Part shown: positions 26,334-35,541 of the stretch, piece after piece
How positions within the stretch are numbered: the stretch's first letter is position 1
How the letters are laid out: every line of letters begins with the position of its first letter
Assembly: GCF_022513635.1 (NCBI RefSeq)
Contig: NZ_JAKWBL010000001.1
Span: 62,001 to 126,000 of the forward strand
Source: Paraniabella ginsengisoli
GTDB lineage: Bacteria > Bacteroidota > Bacteroidia > Chitinophagales > Chitinophagaceae
Reading direction: 5' to 3'
DNA: 64,000 nt
Program-made: the position numbers and the translations under genes
The notes under the pieces: model-generated
The model's input: only the letters and a program-made list of their open reading frames with translations
Database searches by the model: none
Told to the model about the DNA's origin: nothing

Positions 26334-28460
26334 TTAAGATGATGCCTGTTTTCCAAACTGATAAGTAAAATGATTCAACAATATTCTTATTTCATTATAG
26401 TCAAAAGAATCTGGTAAGGCATTTTTCCATTCGGTGACAGTTTTGAAAGGTTGCTTTCTAAAACGATCCTCAAATAATTTTATCTGCTCGGCCGTAAATA
26501 ATCCATGAATATCGAGTACGCCAACCGCAGCCATTTTTGCCAAATGCCCCAGCACAGTGCCTTCAGTAATACTTCTCAGCTCAGCAATTTCCTTCGGTGA
26601 TTTTCCCTCATCAAAAAGCTGATACGAAATAATATGTGTTGGCTTCTTTGCGACTACTGTAATGATTTTAGCCATCTCTCCTTCGTATAATACAGTATCA
26701 AAAAGCTTTGCTTCTTTTAAAGACGAAAGGTAAGCTGCTGTAACATCTATAAAATTTTTCAATACATCGTTATATCCTTTCAAACCCTTAGCGCCTTTGG
26801 TTTCAGCGTAGCATTCTTTGATAACATCAAACACGTTCTCATTCATCTTCTTAAAAAAGAAATTAACGGCACCTTTACTTTTATCTTCAATAGCCTTCCA
26901 GTCTTCCTGTGTTTGTGTATACAGCTTCAGCTTTTGATTTAGATAATTTGAAAATTTTTCCAATACATCTTCCAGCTCTTTAATTTGAATAGCAACTTCG
27001 GATGCTACTCGCATTACTTCTTCACTATCCAATACAGCGCTTTCGCCGATCGCCTTTTCCCATTCTTCGGCTTCTGCCGATAACTGCTGTAGGTTTAGCT
27101 TTTGCAGCAACTTATTACCCGCGTAGTTATATTGTTCGGCGGCAACAATAGCTGCGATTTGATCGCCGGCGTCGGTTTCTTGTTGAAAGCGATGTATCCG
27201 ATCGTCATTTATAATAGCATTTGCGGGAATTTTAGACTTTAGCACAATTCCTTCCAAAGTTCGGCATCGGCTTAAAGCCACATAAACCTGACCGCTGGTA
27301 AATGACCGGCCCGCATCAATAATAACTTTATCAAAGGTCAGCCCCTGGCTTTTATGAATGGTTACAGCCCAGGCAAGCTTAAAAGGAAATTGCTCATAAC
27401 TTCCTATTACATCTTCCGCTACATTATTTTCCTGATCAATAAAATATTTTTTATTTTCCCATTTTTCACGGACGATAGTAAGTTCCCGGGTTTCATCCTG
27501 CGGTAATACTTTTATTTCATCGTCTTTTAATTCCACAACAGTGGCCAGTTTCCCGTTATAAAATCTTTTTTCTTCTTTGTCATTTCGAATAAACATGATC
27601 TGTGCACCTTCTTTCAGTTCCAGTTCTTCCTCATTAGGGAAAAGATGTGGTTTAAATTCGCCCTGAATATTGGCCCGATATATACGACTTTTCCCAGGTA
27701 AGGCTTTTAATTGTTGTTTGTTGATGGCATCCGCCATGTAATTATGAGACACAAGATGGACATAAAACTCCTCAGGCTCAAACTCAGGCTGATAACGGCT
27801 ATGCAGAAGATCAAAGTTTATATTTTGCAGATCATTATCACGAATAGCATTTAGCATTTGTAAAAAAACAGCATCGGTTTGCCGATAAACTTTTGTGAGC
27901 GAAACCGTTAACAGGCTTAACCCTTCCAAAGCTTTTGCTTCAAAGAAAAAAGGTGAATTATAATAACTATAAAGTATGGTTTCGCTTTCAGATTTAACCA
28001 CGGGAGGTAACTGATGCAGGTCTCCAATAAAAAGTATTTGCAGTCCTCCAAATCGTTGCTGCGATTTTCTTGCGCTTCTCAAAGCCAGGTCCATCATATC
28101 CAGCACATCACAACGTAGCATAGATACTTCATCAATAATAAGTATCTCCAGGGTTCGCAACAGTTTTAGCTTATCGCGCCTGTATTTAAAATGGGGTAGT
28201 AAATTAGGAATATTGATCGCCTCATTCCTGTCGATAAATTCTGCGGTAGGAGCAAACGTAGTCAGCGGCAGTCCAAACATAGAATGAATGGTAATGCCAC
28301 CAGCGTTAATAGCTGCAATGCCGGTGGGTGCAACTATTGCAAACTTCTTGGCAGTTTTTTGTACGAAATTCTGAAGAAAAGTTGTTTTTCCGGTACCTGC
28401 CCTGCCAGTTAGAAATATGCTTCGGTTCGTATATTCAATTAATTCGAAAAGATGGTGCAA
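26334..28460 (-). CDS. PIF1-like/RecD-type helicase with C-terminal HRDC and HTH regions
   Basis: Superfamily 1B DNA helicase, 708 aa. Walker A GRAGTGKT (19-26), APTGIAAINAGG, Walker B region LIIDEVSMLRCDVLD, HQLPPV, and the C-terminal helicase motif AVTIHKSQGLTFDKVIID ... YVALSRC. Past about 450 come a helical HRDC-like segment and a HTH_40-type winged helix (YQLFDEGKSPKEIAELRSI) as found in RecQ-like proteins. The frame opens with a TTG at 28460 and an in-frame stop shortly upstream; a few N-terminal residues may be missing. Likely acts in replication-fork or recombination repair. Confidence 0.88.
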   Translation of the reverse strand: MHHLFELIEYTNRSIFLTGRAGTGKTTFLQNFVQKTAKKFAIVAPTGIAAINAGGITIHSMFGLPLTTFAPTAEFIDRNEAINIPNLLPHFKYRRDKLKLLRTLEILIIDEVSMLRCDVLDMMDLALRSARKSQQRFGGLQILFIGDLHQLPPVVKSESETILYSYYNSPFFFEAKALEGLSLLTVSLTKVYRQTDAVFLQMLNAIRDNDLQNINFDLLHSRYQPEFEPEEFYVHLVSHNYMADAINKQQLKALPGKSRIYRANIQGEFKPHLFPNEEELELKEGAQIMFIRNDKEEKRFYNGKLATVVELKDDEIKVLPQDETRELTIVREKWENKKYFIDQENNVAEDVIGSYEQFPFKLAWAVTIHKSQGLTFDKVIIDAGRSFTSGQVYVALSRCRTLEGIVLKSKIPANAIINDDRIHRFQQETDAGDQIAAIVAAEQYNYAGNKLLQKLNLQQLSAEAEEWEKAIGESAVLDSEEVMRVASEVAIQIKELEDVLEKFSNYLNQKLKLYTQTQEDWKAIEDKSKGAVNFFFKKMNENVFDVIKECYAETKGAKGLKGYNDVLKNFIDVTAAYLSSLKEAKLFDTVLYEGEMAKIITVVAKKPTHIISYQLFDEGKSPKEIAELRSITEGTVLGHLAKMAAVGVLDIHGLFTAEQIKLFEDRFRKQPFKTVTEWKNALPDSFDYNEIRILLNHFTYQFGKQASS

Positions 28461-28561
28461 GAATTTGTTTTAAAGCATTAAAAAGAAAATAGTGTTAGCA
28501 TTTTTAGTGAATACACTTTCGTGCCATGCACAAAGTTTATAAAAAAATGCTGAATTTCTTA

Positions 28562-29044
28562 TTACTTTAAAACTGGTACCGAATTACAATCTCCTTCTGC
28601 ATAAACAGGGCCTGAATACTTCACGCTATTTTTATCAGGCACATACGCTGAGTCACCTTTAACTTGCTCCTCGGCAATACCAGTGGTCAATTGGTCGCCA
28701 TTTTTTTTAAAATACAATTCCCTAACACTGTTCATCCCTTCTGACTGAAAACTGTACCACAGATGAATAATATCTCCATCAACTTCTCCCTCTACAGCGC
28801 CATGGCTGCTATCCTTCTCGTAGTTCTTATAAACAGCAGTGCCTTTAACAGTATTATCAATGATATTCAGTTTTAAAGCATAAGTATCTTTTACTGCTAT
28901 AAATAAATAACATTGTTCACCTCCGGCTATTGCTTTGGGTTCTACACTTACATTTTCAATTTTAGGTTCGTTTTCTGTATCCTTTCCGGTAGGACTGGTG
29001 CAGGACACAATACTTATTAATGCAAGAAATAACAGGGCTCTCAT
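28562..29044 (-). CDS. Hypothetical lipoprotein
   Basis: Not recognised. 160 aa, signal peptide with lipobox SIVSC (Cys15), then a negatively charged linker and a beta-rich domain (YLFIAVKDTYALKLNI, GAVEGEVDGDIIHLWYSF). Two further cysteines (in GEQCYLF and EGDCNSVP) could form a disulfide in the periplasm. Stands alone between the helicase and the sucrose-phosphate synthase gene. Confidence 0.65.
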   Translation of the reverse strand: MRALLFLALISIVSCTSPTGKDTENEPKIENVSVEPKAIAGGEQCYLFIAVKDTYALKLNIIDNTVKGTAVYKNYEKDSSHGAVEGEVDGDIIHLWYSFQSEGMNSVRELYFKKNGDQLTTGIAEEQVKGDSAYVPDKNSVKYSGPVYAEGDCNSVPVLK

Positions 29045-29143
29045 TATTAAAATTTTTCGGTGATAATTAATGCGCGCAAATGCCTTGCCAACAAATTAAT
29101 TAAGGCAAGAAATGTTTATACAACAGTCTATACTTTATTAAAA

Positions 29144-31323
29144 TCATGGCTTCAGCCTGCTTTTGCCAGTTTTTAAATAGTGTTCTATTCCTTCCCATAT
29201 TCCTGCTGAAAGAGGCTGCTTTGCAAAATAAACACTACGCTTTCCTTTTAGTACATCCAGTTCTTTACTGTAGTTAGCTACAACAATTCCCCTCGCCTGA
29301 CCCTGTAGCATATCAATGTCGTTACCACCATTGCCGGCTGTTATAAATTGTTCAACAGGTATTTTCCACTTATAACTTAAATATCTTACAACATTGCCCT
29401 TCCCTGCTCTACGCGGAATAATGTCGAGGTATTTATTGTCTGTAAGCAACACTTTCGCCGGAAGTTTGCTATCGTATAATTGCTTATTTATATTAGCCAG
29501 ATCGTCACTTGAAAAACTTTCGTTAGCGTAATAGCTAATTTTAAATGGCCATTGTGCACTGTCCTGTTGCGGTGTAATATTGGTAAGCGTTTCCATTGCA
29601 TTTACAATAGCCTGGCGTTTCCACTGATGATTAATATGTTTTTCCCACCCAGTATCTGGTACAAAATCTTTGGTATAATATAATTCTGTTCCTGCCGAAC
29701 AGATAATAATATCGGGATCTACAAAGGGATATTTTTCGAGTGCTTCTGTCACCAATTGCTTATTTCTGCCACTTGAAATACCAAACACCACATTCGAGTT
29801 TTTCTTTAACCATTTCATTAAATGGTCGAGACCATTTAAATCATCCCCTTCTACAAGAGTTCCATCCAGATCACTAATTAAAAATAATTGTGCATCAGCT
29901 AGTTTGCGGCCAAAAGAAGTTTGTGCCTGCAATGTTTTTGATTTTTCGTTGAAGATCTGTTCAACGGTTTCCATGTATTTTTCAGCGTGCTTATTCCAGG
30001 CGTAATCTTCGGCACCGGCTTTGATACCATTTGTAGAATACTGATCCCAAAGCGAACGGTCAGCTATTATTTTTTTGAGCGCCTCTGCAATGGCTGCCGT
30101 GTCTTCCACATCAACTAACAAACCATTTTGTGCATTCCCAACAATTTCTTTTGGGCCGCCTGTTGGCGACGCAACAATTGGTAAACCACAAGCTGCGGCT
30201 TCTACAATTGTTAGTCCAAAATTCTCTCCCGGCGTGGCATTAACAAAAACACCTTTCTTCTGCGCAGCAATACGATATATTTCGGGTACTTCTACGCCCG
30301 GATCATTCTTCTTAGGCAATGCCATCTTACCATACAAATCATATTTATCCATTAATAAAAGTAAGTTGGTCAATATCTCTTTTTCGTCATCGGGCATTTG
30401 CGAAATGTCTTTTCTTACGCCGGCAAAAATAGCAAGGTTGGCCATTGCTTGTAGTTCTTTATCCTCTCCATAACTATTGATAATGGCTTCAAAATTCTTT
30501 CTTTTATCAGCTCTTCCTATTGAAAGTATAAGCGGTTTATCAGCATTAAAAAGAAACCGCTCTATTTCTGAATTCATCTTATAAAGAGCCTGTTCCTGCT
30601 CAATTGTCATAGTAAAGGACGGCATCTCAAGCCGATAGTAAGGATAGAATATTTCGCTGTTAATACCGGGCGGTATCACCTTAAACTTAGCCTTTGACTT
30701 ATGTATATAGTCTTTATATTGCGTTTCAATTTCGTGCTGGGTGCTTACTATTACAACATCAGCATTAGCAATTACCTTTTCTTCCTCGTCTATGCGCCTT
30801 TGCATATTAAACCTGTCGTTGAGTTTTTTTCATCCCAACCCTGGCTTAGTAATATATTTCTTTTATTACGCCCAAGCGAATGGCCTGTAGCAAAGAAGGG
30901 AAGCGCGAAGATTTTGCTTAGTTCGCAGGCTATATAATTACCATCAGCATAATGGCCGTGTAATATGTCAGGGTAATCATCCTCATCTTCATTAAAGCGA
31001 ATGGTATTATTGATAAATTCATCCAAATGTTCCCATAATTGTTCTTTTTCTTTGTAAAGCTGTCCGCCACAATCGACCCTTATAATACGCGCTTTTTCAT
31101 TAACGATCTCGATAGGCTGGCTGTAGGTATCTGATACTCTTTTGTCTGTTATCCGACGGGTAAACAGATCTACTTTTCTTATATTAGGATGATTTGCTAA
31201 AGCTTCCAACAGTTCTAAAACATATTTTACCTGTCCGCCTGTATCTTTATCCCGACCTACCTCTGCATTTTTAAATCTAATTAAACCATGAGGGCTAAAT
31301 AACTGAATATAATAATTTTTCAT
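29144..31323 (-). CDS. Sucrose-phosphate synthase fused to sucrose-phosphate phosphatase (HAD), frameshifted
   Basis: GT4 glycosyltransferase joining UDP-glucose and fructose 6-phosphate, followed by a HAD phosphatase to release sucrose. N-terminus LFSPHGLIRF...GRDKDTGGQVKYVLEL and HGHYADGNYIACELS are sucrose-phosphate synthase landmarks. The frame breaks at the T7 run 30823-30829 (SQGWDEKK to LNDRFNMQRRIDEEE). Donor domain: VIPPGINSEIF, PLILSIGRADKRKN and GENFGLTIVEAAACGLPIVAS. From about residue 485 a HAD domain begins, ISDLDGTLVEGDD, with AGNGGNDIDML near the end. Corrected length about 726 aa. Start ATG 31323. Related mannosylfructose-phosphate synthases are an alternative product. Confidence 0.82.
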
Positions 31324-31374
31324 TTTCAAAGGTGTGGTTTTTGAGATAATCGAAATATAACTATTTTTAGCGAA

Positions 31375-32865
31375 ATGCAAAATATACAAAGGAGATTCTA
31401 CACGGGTTCAGGTTTCAGCGACTGGGAGATAGGCGATGTAACCATTATTTTACATGATGGGATATATCATTTATTCCATTTGATCATACCAAATCACGAC
31501 TATATAGCCCATGCTGTATCCAAAGACTGTATTTCATGGAAACGTGTAAAGAACGCACTTTTTGTTGGTGATCCTGGCGAATGGGATGATGATATGTTGT
31601 GGACTATGCATGTATGTAAAGTTGGCGAACGGTTTGAAATGTATTATACAGGCCTTCAGCGTAAGCTTCGCGGCACCAATTCGTTAATTGGCCTCGCCGT
31701 GTCGTACGACCTGTACAGCTGGGAGAAGAAAAATGAAGCAATCTTTCCTATCGAATCAAAGGGCCCTTTTTATGAAAGCATGGAAGACAGCCCAAGAAAA
31801 TGGCTAAGCTTCAGAGACCCCTTCCGTCTTGATTATGACGGTGAAGTTTACTATTTAATATGTGCAAGATCGGCAAAGGGACCTATTTCACGACGTGGTT
31901 GCATCGGTTTGCTGAAGCAGGAAAATGATTCGATAACTTATTTGCCACCACTACACTATCCAATGGTTTATGATGACCTGGAATGTCCATGTGCGTTTGA
32001 ACTCAACGGAAGATTCTATTCTATTGCCTCAATTAGAGAAGATGTAAAAGTGAGATACTGGTTTAGCGATCAATTTCAGGGTGAGTACCATGCTTTTCAT
32101 GCTAACGTGTTGTTGCCTCAGGGAAATTATGCAGCACGGGTTGTTGAAAGCACAAATGGCAAACTTTTGATCTATGCGTTTTTCTACACTTCAGGACTGA
32201 TCAACTCGCACCGGGTATTTTTACCTCCAAAGCAATTAGATACTGATGACAAAGGCAGATTGTTGTTAAAAAGTTTTGATCATTGGGAGGATATTGCGTA
32301 TGACCCAATCGACCAAAATCACTTTAAAGAAGTACGCCGACTATTTGGCAATCCAACTGCAAATCTTGAAATTGAAGACAATCGTTGGGTGGTAGGATCA
32401 AAAAGTGGCTATGAAATATTTGTATTTGAAAAGCCAGCTGATGATTTTATTTGGGAAGGAGTCTTGTCTGTTGAAGGAATGGGTAAACTTGGATTGGTAA
32501 CAGACATGGACGAAGACGGGTCGGGTTATTATTATTCCTTTGATGTAGTAAACGGGCATGTAGAAGTGCGTGCCTGGGGATTTAACGATGCTGACAACAG
32601 ATCAAATTTCAAATTCACCGTATTACAGGACAATATTTTTGCAATTAATAAGGCCTACAATTATCATTTTAAACTGATACGATTTGGGAATTATATTGAA
32701 CTTGCTATTGACGGCCTCGTAAAACTTACACTCATAGATTATAGTTATAGCAATCAGTTAATTGGCATTTATTCAGCATCTTCTGTCGTTTCTTTAAATA
32801 ATAGTTTTATAAAAAAATTACCGCCGTTGGAAGACGAATATATTGTTGAAGAGTTAAAACAGTAG
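31375..32865 (+). CDS. GH32-like beta-propeller glycoside hydrolase
   Basis: 496 aa cytoplasmic protein (no signal peptide) with the five-bladed propeller plus C-terminal beta sandwich plan of GH32 invertases and fructanases. The RDP motif (SFRDPFRLD) and the EC motif (DDLECPCAFE) carrying the acid/base Glu are present; the nucleophile Asp is probably in EIGDVTIILHDGIYHL, although the classic WMNDPNG is not kept. Starts 51 bp from, and divergent to, the sucrose-phosphate synthase gene, so sucrose or a related fructoside is a likely substrate (inference). The GH43/GH68 relatives are alternatives. Confidence 0.75.
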   Translation: MQNIQRRFYTGSGFSDWEIGDVTIILHDGIYHLFHLIIPNHDYIAHAVSKDCISWKRVKNALFVGDPGEWDDDMLWTMHVCKVGERFEMYYTGLQRKLRGTNSLIGLAVSYDLYSWEKKNEAIFPIESKGPFYESMEDSPRKWLSFRDPFRLDYDGEVYYLICARSAKGPISRRGCIGLLKQENDSITYLPPLHYPMVYDDLECPCAFELNGRFYSIASIREDVKVRYWFSDQFQGEYHAFHANVLLPQGNYAARVVESTNGKLLIYAFFYTSGLINSHRVFLPPKQLDTDDKGRLLLKSFDHWEDIAYDPIDQNHFKEVRRLFGNPTANLEIEDNRWVVGSKSGYEIFVFEKPADDFIWEGVLSVEGMGKLGLVTDMDEDGSGYYYSFDVVNGHVEVRAWGFNDADNRSNFKFTVLQDNIFAINKAYNYHFKLIRFGNYIELAIDGLVKLTLIDYSYSNQLIGIYSASSVVSLNNSFIKKLPPLEDEYIVEELKQ

Positions 32866-33055
32866 ATATTTAAGAAGTATTACTATTCTAAAACATTGTA
32901 AATCAATATCAATTATAATAACATATTTTATTTCAAACGTTAACGTTTAAAAAAATGTTAAAGCCTTTTATATAGCGAACGTATTAAATCAATATGCCGT
33001 CTAATTATTAGAAGTACAATAACAAGTTTTTCTCATAAGCAGTTAGTTTTGGTTT

Positions 33056-33090
33056 AATCCCTACGTGTCAACGCAGGGATTTTGTTTTTT
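33056..33090 (+). terminator. Hairpin followed by T-rich tract
   Basis: AATCCCT (33056-33062) pairs with AGGGATT (33075-33081) and is followed by TTGTTTTTT. About 190 bp beyond the GH32-like stop. Confidence 0.5.
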
Positions 33091-33345
33091 GCTATTTGAG
33101 CCGCCTGCATGTCTGATATTTTGAAATTCGCAACTATCGTGGTTAAAATCCTAATTAGTGCTGACAACAATAAAAGGAAGAATGGCTTAATACAAGAGAT
33201 GGCGCGAAACTTATAGGCGCTCACTTTATTGCGAATCATAAGCATCTTTATATGGGATTATACATACGTTTCCCATTTCGTGGTTTAATAAAATCAAAAT
33301 AATCTGTTAATCCTATAAATCAAGGTTCAGACAATTAATTACATT

Positions 33346-33405
33346 TCGTTCGTATATTTTTTAGTTTACGGCTTCGCTGCCTTTTTTGTCGAATAGAACT
33401 TAACA
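33346..33405. repeat. 50 bp dispersed repeat, copy 1
   Basis: TTCGTTCGTATATTTTTTAG then GGCTTCGCTGC and GTCGAATAG. Same order and spacing as 51202-51253, which starts TTCATTCGTATACTTTTTAG. Confidence 0.65.
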
Positions 33406-33452
33406 GAAAAATTTTACCCTGATGGCTTAAAATTCGGGTGAAAATTTTTCTG

Positions 33453-33460
33453 TACGTTTG
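33453..33460 (+). promoter_or_regulatory. -7 promoter box abutting amgK-rapZ
   Basis: TACGTTTG, exact TAnnTTTG. The ATG at 33465 begins 5 nt later, so the transcript would be leaderless. This decides the start over the in-frame codon at 33438. Confidence 0.6.
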
Positions 33461-33464
33461 CCCG

Positions 33465-34989
33465 ATGCAGGAAAAAATCGAAGCAATAGAAAATTTATAT
33501 AAAAGTTGGAGCGGAAGCGAACCAACCTCCATTGATGTTTTACAACAAGCGGGCAGTGAGCGCCGGTATTTCAGAATTTGGGATAATAACGGCACATCCG
33601 TAATAGGGACTTATGGCGCTAACGTTCCGGAGAATAATTCGTTTTTATATTTCTCCGAACATTTTGCTGCAAAAAATTTACCGACCGCTAATATATATGC
33701 TGTAAGTGAAGACCGGCAATATTATTTACAGGAAGATTTTGGAGATGTCTCGCTCATTAATCGGCTGGAAAATGAAGGATATACACCAGAAGTGTACAAT
33801 CTTTACAAGCAAAGCCTGGAACAACTGGCTCGTTTACAGGTAGAAGGAGACAAGGGATTAGATTATAGCAAATGCCTTACTAATAGTGAATTTGGCAAGC
33901 AAGCCATTATGGCTGATTTGCTATATTTCAAATATTATTTTTTAGACGCACTTCGTAAACCTTATGATAAACAGAAATTGATCGATGATTTCGAAGCTTT
34001 AAGCAATTACCTCACGCACACTGACTATAAATTTTTTATGTTTCGCGATTTTCAAAGCAGGAATATACAGGTAAAAGAATCTGTCTCCCCCTCTTCCGGA
34101 GGGGGCTGGGGAGGCCGTTCATTTTATAGATTACCAAGGTGGAATGAATGGTGCGCCTCAATATGATGTAGCATCATTGCTTTGGCAAGCCCGCGCAGCA
34201 TTGCCCGACGACTGGAAAATGAATTTACTGGCAGATTACATCACCGCTCTGGAACCATTGCTGGACAAGCCTTTAAACAAACTGAGCTTTGCAAGCCAGT
34301 ATAACGGATATGTGTTGATCAGGTTGTTACAGGTGTTAGGCGCTTACGGATTTAGAGGATTGTTTGAAAGAAAAGCACATTTTCTTACCAGCATTCCGCT
34401 GGCACTAAAAAATCTGAGGTCATTTGTGGCTACAAATCCAATGGGCATAGCGCTTCCCGAATTTGAGAAAGTGCTAAGATTATGTGTTGATGATGAAATT
34501 GTACAGCAGTTTACACCAGTTCAGGCAAGCGAAACAACACCGCTTGTAGTAAAGGTTTGCAGCTTTTCGTTTAAACAAGGATTGCCAATTGTTGATAACG
34601 AAAATGGCGGAGGTTTTGTATTTGATTGTCGGGGAATTTTAAATCCGGGTCGGGTGGAAAGTATGAAATGCCAGACAGGCCGGGATAAAGAAGTGATACT
34701 ATATTTAGAGCAGCAAACAAAAATGCCGGTATTTCTGCATAGTGTTTTTGACGTGGTAGATATTAGCGTAGAAGATTATATTAAACGAGGTTTTGAGAGT
34801 TTGTATGTGAGTTTCGGCTGCACGGGTGGACAGCACCGCAGCGTGTATGCTGCCGACGCGCTTGCAAGGCATCTAAGAAATAAGTTTAAAGTGAAGGTTG
34901 AGCTACAGCACTGTGTACAGGATGCGAAGAATTGGATCAACACACAACCCCCGACCCCTGAAGGGGAGACCAGCGCACAGCCTCAGTAA
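33465..34989 (+). CDS. AmgK-like amino-sugar kinase fused to RapZ C-terminal domain, frameshift and palindrome insertion
   Basis: Residues 1 to about 330: aminoglycoside-phosphotransferase fold, with catalytic loop FRDFQSRN (RDxxxxN) and metal motif FIDYQGGMNGAPQYD, as in AmgK, which phosphorylates MurNAc/GlcNAc at C1. After about residue 360: RapZ C-terminal domain, VFDCRGILNPGR, VSFGCTGGQHRSVYAADALA; in E. coli RapZ this domain senses glucosamine 6-phosphate. Between catalytic loop and IDYQ a GC-rich palindrome (34085-34113) adds about 12 residues, and the frame slips by one base there (QVKESVSPSSGGGW to HFIDYQGG). The 3' end runs into palindrome copy C. MurU-like gene downstream supports the AmgK role. 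Confidence 0.8.
34085..34113. repeat. GC-rich palindromic element, copy B, inside amgK-rapZ
   Basis: CTCCCC (34085-34090) to GGGGAG (34108-34113) with core CTCTTCCGGAGGG; near match to the reverse complement of copy A in cca. One base longer than copy A, which coincides with the frame slip here. Confidence 0.8.
34945..34968 (+). repeat. GC-rich palindromic element, copy C, left inverted repeat of the DUF559 segment
   Basis: AACCCCC, ACCCC, TGAAGGGGAG in sequence. It is the inverted counterpart of copy E (35496-35517): 21 of 23 positions agree. It overlaps the last codons of amgK-rapZ (QPPTPEGETS). Confidence 0.75.
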
Positions 34990-35026
34990 TAAAATAATCA
35001 CAGCTATGAAACAAAGAATGCAGGCG

Positions 35027-35051
35027 CAACACCTCAACCGCTAAAGGGGAG
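35027..35051 (+). repeat. GC-rich palindromic element, copy D, degenerate
   Basis: CAACACCTCAACCGCTAAAG followed by GGGAG; same orientation as copy C with several changes. Lies about 45 bp before the DUF559 start. Confidence 0.55.
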
Positions 35052-35095
35052 CTTGCTGTACTCCGAAAGAATACTGATGTCTGATGAAAAAGAAA

Positions 35096-35541
35096 ATGCA
35101 CGCAGGAGCAAATCCATTAATATATCAAAGAGCGCGAGAGTTACGTGACAGGGAAACGCGGAAACAATTCTTTGGGAATATTTGAAAACGAAGCCCTTGG
35201 GGTTAAGATTTAGGCGGCAACATCCTTATGCAATTTATATTTTGGATTTTTATTGCCATGCTTTGAAGCTTGCTATAGAAGTTGACGGCAGTATTCATTT
35301 AAAAAATGATGTAAAAGAAAATGATGCCCAAAGGCAAACTTTATTGGAAAGCGACGGTTTGAAAGTGCTTAGATTTACCAATGAAGAAATTGAAAAGCAT
35401 CTGGAAAAAGTTATCGCCACAATTGAAGAGTATATAAACAACGGAATGGAAAACAGCAAAAACATAATTTCAGAAGCTGGAGAAGTAGCACATTCCTCCC
35501 CTTCAGGGTTGGGGGTTCACTTATCTTTTGCGCTGGCCTAG
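35096..35541 (+). CDS. DUF559 endonuclease-like protein, frameshifted
   Basis: Vsr-like/PD-(D/E)XK-type nuclease fold. ATG 35096 gives MHAGANPLIYQRARELRDR; the frame slips near 35152-35160 and continues AETILWEYLKTKPLGLRFRRQHPYAIYILDFYCHALKLAIEVDGSIH, given here in parts of one conserved block: the Asp of LDFYC and Glu-Val-Asp of IEVDG are candidate metal ligands. Then QRQTLLESDGLKVLRFTNEE. The C-terminus reads through palindrome copy E (HSSPSGLGVH). It separates amgK-rapZ from the murU-like gene and is bounded by inverted palindromes, so it looks like an inserted element. Function of DUF559 is not known to me. Confidence 0.8.
35496..35517 (-). repeat. GC-rich palindromic element, copy E, right inverted repeat of the DUF559 segment
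   Basis: CTCCCCTTCAGGGTTGGGGG followed by TT. Reverse complement of copy C except for one substitution and one missing C. The murU-like homology begins 3 bp beyond it. Confidence 0.75.

Larger units (their letters stand above)
32866..33452. other. Intergenic region, 587 bp
   Basis: AT-rich. Holds a terminator-like hairpin (33056-33090), a copy of a 50 bp repeat (33346-33405), and a promoter box at its right end. Short open frames here (for example minus strand 33054-33245) have no protein-like character. No RNA gene recognised. Confidence 0.5.

Noticed and set aside
31375-32865. GH43-type arabinanase as the call for the propeller protein
   Set aside because: The RDP and EC motifs favour GH32/68; kept only as an alternative.
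33054-33245. Small minus-strand open frame in the 32866-33452 gap
   Set aside because: Basic, low-complexity translation overlapping a terminator-like hairpin, no start signal and no recognisable fold.
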